Shown: piece by piece, positions 45,101 to 51,100 of the stretch
Position numbering within the stretch: position 1 is the first letter of the stretch
How the letters are laid out: each line of letters begins with the position of its first letter
NCBI GenBank assembly: GCA_949317995.1
Contig: OX439037.1
Location: forward strand, 54,656,080 to 54,720,079
Origin: Acholoe squamosa
Lineage: Eukaryota; Annelida; Polychaeta; Phyllodocida; Polynoidae
Direction: 5' to 3'
Length of the DNA: 64,000 nt
Notes under the pieces: model-generated
What the model was told of the DNA's origin: nothing
The model's input: only the letters and a program-made list of their open reading frames with translations
The model's database searches: none
Made by a program: the position numbers and the translations under genes

Positions 45101-48100
45101 TTGTTGGGTGATTGTTTGGGTTAGGCGGAGAGTGTTGGGTGGATGTTCGGGTTAGGCGGGGAGTGTTGGGTGGATGTAGGCCTACTGGGTGGGAGGTGGG
45201 GAGTGTTTGGTGGATGTTCGGGTTAGGCGGGGATTGTTGGGTGATTGTTTGGGTTAGGCGGAGAGTGTTGGGTGGATGTAGGCCTACCGGGTGGGAGGCG
45301 GGGAGTGTTTGGTGGATGTTCGGGTTAGGCGGGGAGTGTTGGGTGGATGTTAGGGTCAGGTCGGGTAAGGCGGGGAGTGTTGGGTGGATGTTCGGGTTAG
45401 GCGGGGAGTATTGGGTGGATGTTCGGGTTAGGCGGGCAGTGTTTGGTGGATGTTCGGGTTAGGCGGGGAGTGTTGGGTGGATGTTCCGGTTAGGCGGGCA
45501 GTGTTTGGTGGATGTTCGGGTTAGGCGGGCAGTGTTGGGTGGATGTTCCGGTTAGGCGGGGAGTTTTGGGTGGATGTTCGGGTTAGGCTGAGAGTGTTGG
45601 GTGGATGTTCGGGTTAGGCGGGGATTGTTGGGTGATTGTTTGGGTTAGGCGGAGAGTGTTGGGTGGATGTTCGGGTTAGGCGGGGAGTGTTGGGTGGATG
45701 TAGGCCTACTGGGTGGGAGGCGGGGAGTGTTTGGTGGATATTCGGGTTAGGCGGGGAGTGTTGGGTGGATGTTCGGGTCAGGTCGGGTTAGGCGGGGAGT
45801 TTTGGGTGGATGTTCGGGTTAGGCGGGGGGTGGGGTGAAAAAAATTTACCCCCTGGGGCGCAAACCCACCAGCCCCCCCCCCCGTTGTTAAAAAATGATC
45901 ACTCCCTTATTGGGGGGGGGTCTTGATTAATTTTGTCACAGTAGTAGTCGGAGGGGGGGGGGACTCCGTAGTGGAGGCCTCCGTCCCCGGCCCCAGGGTA
46001 CGGGATGAGAGTGAGTGGCTTCGGCATGACATCCCTATACTCGTGAGGATGCCCGGTGACATCGGACACTGTCAGTGTCACTCGACACCGGTGAGCGCAG
46101 GGTAGCCTCACAAGCCTAGGGTACCCGGTAGGGCTGTCACGCCGAAGCCACTCACTCTCATCCGGTACGGTACCCTGGGGCCGTAGACGGAGGCCTCCAC
46201 TACCCGCCACCCCCCCCCCCCCCCCGTAGCCACTCTGTACAGGGATGTTATCATGGTTTTAATCGTTTTTAATGAATCATTTGTTTTCAATAATGTGTCA
46301 CAGAGACAGGGGGGGCTACAACTTGTCCCTGCTTCAACCATGTCTCAGCTAAAACCGTCCCTGCTGACGCGCCATGAACCACTCTAGAAAGGTGATGTCT
46401 GATTGGCTGGCCTATTTTGAAGTACAGTATAGAAGGAGCGACCTGATTGGACGAGGGTGTATGTCTTCTGTGTTAGGATTGGTTGTTCAATGACCCTTCA
46501 GGTATGCCATATTACCGTTTAGGCGACGTTTCATAAAACCCGCCCTCATTTTCGAAAGAGGAGATAAAGATTTCTATTAAAGTCTAATCATCTGGTAACT
46601 TAATGTTGAGATTTGGGTAACTGTTGACAATTACATGTCAAGATTAAATATGTGTCTTTCGTTAATGTTTTTTTTTTGTTCTCCGAATAGAAAGCCAACC
46701 GTTCATATCGATGTGTTTAGCCTGTTTTGAATGATGACGATCGGTCAATGTACACATCCAGACAACGAACAAGTATTGCATAGATAAATAAATAAATAAA
46801 CAAATAAATAAACGAAATAAAAAAGAACAAGATGAAGAACAATGATTTGCAATGGTCGTAATGAGGAATCAGTAAAAAACAACACAAATCAGCTACTACC
46901 TGTCCTTATCCATTTTGGACGTTGATGTATAGATCTAGACCAACAATAATATACAAGATGTTTAATTTATTGGCCCAGGTTCACCTGGGCTATTGGCGGC
47001 GCCTTTTCAGTCAAAAACTGATGGTCATGAATTGGAACTTTATATGGGAATTGCTTGTTGAAATTGGGGGATAATTAGACAAAAAACCATGGAAACATAT
47101 TCTTTAGGATCTAGTCTTTCATTGTACATGCACAATTCCTGGAAAAAAAATCTTTAGCTAAGAAAAAAAAGTTGACATATTTCACCTACTTTCTCACGAA
47201 AACGAGGCTCCATAAGATTGCATTGCGCAGTCAATTTTGGCGGTCGACAGGGGGTCAAAATAACACATTGACTCCTATGGGAACTGGGCAATTAAGATGC
47301 TTTTTTTCAGCAGGAATGATGTTAAGACCGTTTATGTAGGAGTGTGTTATGTAGGAGTGTGTAAATCGGACCCCAATTTTTTTGTTATGTCGACCACCTC
47401 TCTTCCGGTCTGGAGACTTGTCGCATGCGCGCAGAGTAACCGGTCTTCAGATTTTATCTTATAACAGTAAATGGATAGGGTGTATTTGATTCAAATTGAT
47501 TAATATTGCCCGAAATGAATGGATTATATTAAAAAACCCATTAATTTCAAGTTAAATCGATAGAATATATCATTTCTCTGTCGAAAATGCTACTTCCGGC
47601 AAAGAGGGGTCGCGCATGCGCACAGAACATCAAAATCCAAAATGGCGGACAGCGAGACAATCAACTCAGGGTGCCATCAAAACTGCTGGATTATAACAAA
47701 TTGGAAGAGAAATACAATCTCTCTGGCAATTCTATTGAAAATATGGATCCTTATTCAAGACCTGCTGATATTGTGCATTGCTTAACTCGCTAGGAGAGGA
47801 GTTATTCGCCAATGAAACATACGAGCGATAATAGGTGCATTTTCCATAGGCTTAAGCCTTGACGACTTGGACATACTGTCACTATAGTGTCAACAGTTTG
47901 GTAGGTTTAATTTCTATATTTTTTTTATGATATTTGGTGGAAGACCTGGGCCATAAGTGCTCTATAGCACGCATTCAATTATTTCTTTTATTGGCCCAGG
48001 TCCACCTGGGTCATTGGCGGCGCCTTTTCAGCCAAAAACTGATGATCATGAATTGGAACTTTAGATGGGAATTGCTCATTGAAATTGGGGGGTAATTAAA

Positions 48101-51100
48101 CAAAAAATCATGGAAACATGTTCTTTAGGATCTAGTCTTTTATTGTACATGCACAATTCCCGAAAAAGAAATTTTTTTACCTGTGAAAAGGGCTGAAGAA
48201 AAAACCTGACATGTTTGACCTACTTTCTCATGAAAACGAGGCTCCATAGGATTGTATTGGGCGGTCAATTTCGGCGGTCGACAGGGGGTCGAAATGCCAC
48301 ATTGACTCCTATGGGAATTGGGCATTTAAGATGCTTTTTTCAGCAGTTAAGGTAGAATTTTCTGTTTAGGAGGGGTTAAGACCATTTATATATGAGTGTC
48401 TAAATTGGACCACCATATTTTTGTTATGTTGACCGACGCACTTCCGGCCTGGAGACTTGACACATGTGCGCAGAGTCAGATTTTATTTTTCGTTTAATAG
48501 TAAATTGAGGGGGTGTATTCAATTCGATTGATATTGCCAAAGATGCATGGATTATATTCAAAAAGCCATTAATTTCAAGTTAAATCGATAGAATCTATCA
48601 TTTCTCTGTCGAAAATGCTACTTCCGGCAATGAGCGGGTCGCGCATGCGCACAGGACATCAAAATCCAAAATGGCGGACAGCGAGACGATCGCCTTACGG
48701 TGCTATCGAAACTGCTGGATTATAACAGAATGGAAGAGAAATACAATCTCTCAGGCGATGTATGGATAATATATATTCTTCTTCAACACCTCCTGATACA
48801 GTGAGATGTTAAACTCGCAAGGGAGTTATTCGCCAATGAAAAATGCGAGCAATAATGGGTGCATTCTCCATAGCCTTAACCATTGACGACTCGGACACAC
48901 TGTCACTATATTGACAGTCCCCTACGGTAAGTAGTGGAAGACCTGGGCCAGTCATGCATTGCACGCATTCAATCTTTTATCTTATTGTCCTTGTTTTTCA
49001 TGACCCCCTCCCATCCCTTTTCACTACCTGACAGCAAGTATGTAGCTTCAGGGACTGTAGCTAACTTCATGAGTAGCTCCGAGTAGCTCACCGAGTCACT
49101 CTTCTACTCGATACCCCCCAGGCACAATCAATCAGTGGAAGCGTTCCCAGCGGGGACACATGCAATGTAAGGTCACTCATATAGTCTAATTGAACGTACC
49201 CTAGGTACCTAGCGGTACCCCTACAGGCCTTTCTGACAGGCTTGTCTGGTGGTAGATCTGCCTGCCGTCCCCACAGGTTGTTGAATCGGAGAGGAGTGAT
49301 TATATTGGCATATTGTGGCTTAAGCCCCTCTCATTATGAAGCCAACTGCGCCGCGGGCGTCTTACCCAGAGATGCCCCCCCCCCACACACACATACACAT
49401 ACTGATTCCTCCCTAAGTAGCCTACTCCGGTTATTTCTCTGCAATTATGACAAAGCTCTACATGCCAATGGCCCAGAATCCCGGCCCAGATTGTGCGGCC
49501 GCAACGTCTGAGGATTCTAACTGGAAAGTGAATTTTTTCTTAGTGGAGAGTAAGTATAGATTACACCATTTTATAGTTAATGTGCAAATGAAGGGATCCG
49601 TCCCAGCTTGGTTTATTTAATGGCCACATGATGCTTCCAGGTTCATGGTCCGTTATGGCCACGATGCTCCAATGCAGCGCTACTTGCCAACGCTGCACTT
49701 ATGTTTCATAATATATATGACAATGAAGTTTCCTTGACGCTGTGTAAGATCTCTGTTACTGGTAACTATGTCCCCAGCTCGTTTGGGTCGTCGTTTGAGG
49801 CGCTCGTCAACATGTTCTGTCCCATCAGAGAAATGTCATCTGCTAAACTACTCCAATTGGTAAGTTGTCTGTCGCCTTTTACATGTTGTACTTGGATATT
49901 CAGCGGTGTCATTTCCCTATTTTATATGAATTCCTAATAAATGTAATTTCATGAAGAATTTCTCTGTGAATCTATAGTTTAATTTTCTAATATGACTCGC
50001 CTAAAATCTGAAGAATTCCTACTTTATGATAACAGGGGAGTGACACCTTTGTGTATTATAGTTGTTTCTTATAGAAGAACACAGTGTATCATACATTTAC
50101 CCTTTGGTTAAAGCCACCTAATCATCTCAGATGGTTGGTGATTCTGCTGGTATAAACGAGTTACTCGCGGGTACTGTACTGGTGCACCAGTCACGACCTC
50201 TGTTGTATCATGGCATGGTGCACGAATTGGGCATATAGGGGAGGTTGACATTAGTAGTCCATTCACTTATTTGGACGACAAGAGTCCTGCATTAATACAG
50301 GTTGCTGCCCATAAAGGGGTGATGACTGCTCTGTTCTACAAAATGGATATCGGCAATCCTCCCGAGTAAAGCCAGTCAGAAATGGTGTCCCAGCAAATTC
50401 CTAGATGAAATGCCGATTTAGTGTTTCATGAGAAACCTGCTTCCATTAGCAGTTCCAGATAGTTAGAAAATAAGATAATAATTGTTGACAAGCACTACCT
50501 CGTGTTGCTTAACGCCCATAATGTTATTTTAAAACTGTGTTGGTTGTTCAGATAGGAGCACAGCTTGGGGTCTAGAATTATTCCCTTTTTATAGATCACT
50601 CTTGAAAATAGGGTAATTTGATTTGGATTTTGCTCCAGTGAAATTGGCAGAGACACTGAGCATTGCAAGTGTCCGAAATGATTTTTAAATAGTTGAAGCC
50701 TGGTACTTGGCGTTTGTAATATTAAGTGGTCTGGATTTTAAGTCAGAAAGTTGTGCCGTAACTTCGATAATGTTATCAGGTACTTTGACCAGTATTATAC
50801 AAGTCTGATTGTAGACCATATGTTCGTTGGTTTTGTGAGATGAGGAACTTATATTTTCGGTGTTGATATCAAATATTATGTTTGTACGTGACATGTAGAC
50901 CCCAAAGGACGGCACGATTCCTCACTTTCATGTTCTACCGTCATCATGATGCACCAACTCCCGGGACCTATTCCACTGCTGGCGATTCTATTTATTATGA
51001 ATGCAACACTAACGTGTTCCTAGTCAGCGGCGCATTCATGACAAGAACTGGTCATTAATGCAATCAAACATTGAGTTCTTCCAACACAGTCAACACACAT

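Larger units (their letters stand above)
41612..46520. repeat. ~4.9 kb imperfect palindrome
   Basis: Left-arm blocks recur inverted and in reverse order in the right arm. 41612-41735 (gggtcactgaacaaccaatc) pairs with 46385-46520. 42160-42330 (cggaggcctccactacggag) pairs with 45870-46030. The minisatellite at 42725-43510 pairs with 44722-45835. 43500-43675 (gaacaagaatcgattcaaga) pairs with 44570-44730. The centre is near 44120. Arm lengths differ mainly by minisatellite copy number and inserted MITEs. Confidence 0.85.
32746..49748 (+). other. Intron 15, U12-type (minor spliceosome), 17 kb
   Basis: The 5' splice site GTATCCTTTT matches the U12 donor consensus. TTCCTTGAC at 49730-49738 matches the U12 branch-site consensus, with the branch A 11 nt before the exon. 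There is no polypyrimidine tract. The ends are GT-AG. The intron holds the MITEs, palindrome and duplicated promoter units listed separately. Confidence 0.85.

Noticed and set aside
45112..45462. Gly/Trp/Arg-rich open frame of 116 codons
   Set aside because: Lies wholly in the G-rich minisatellite.
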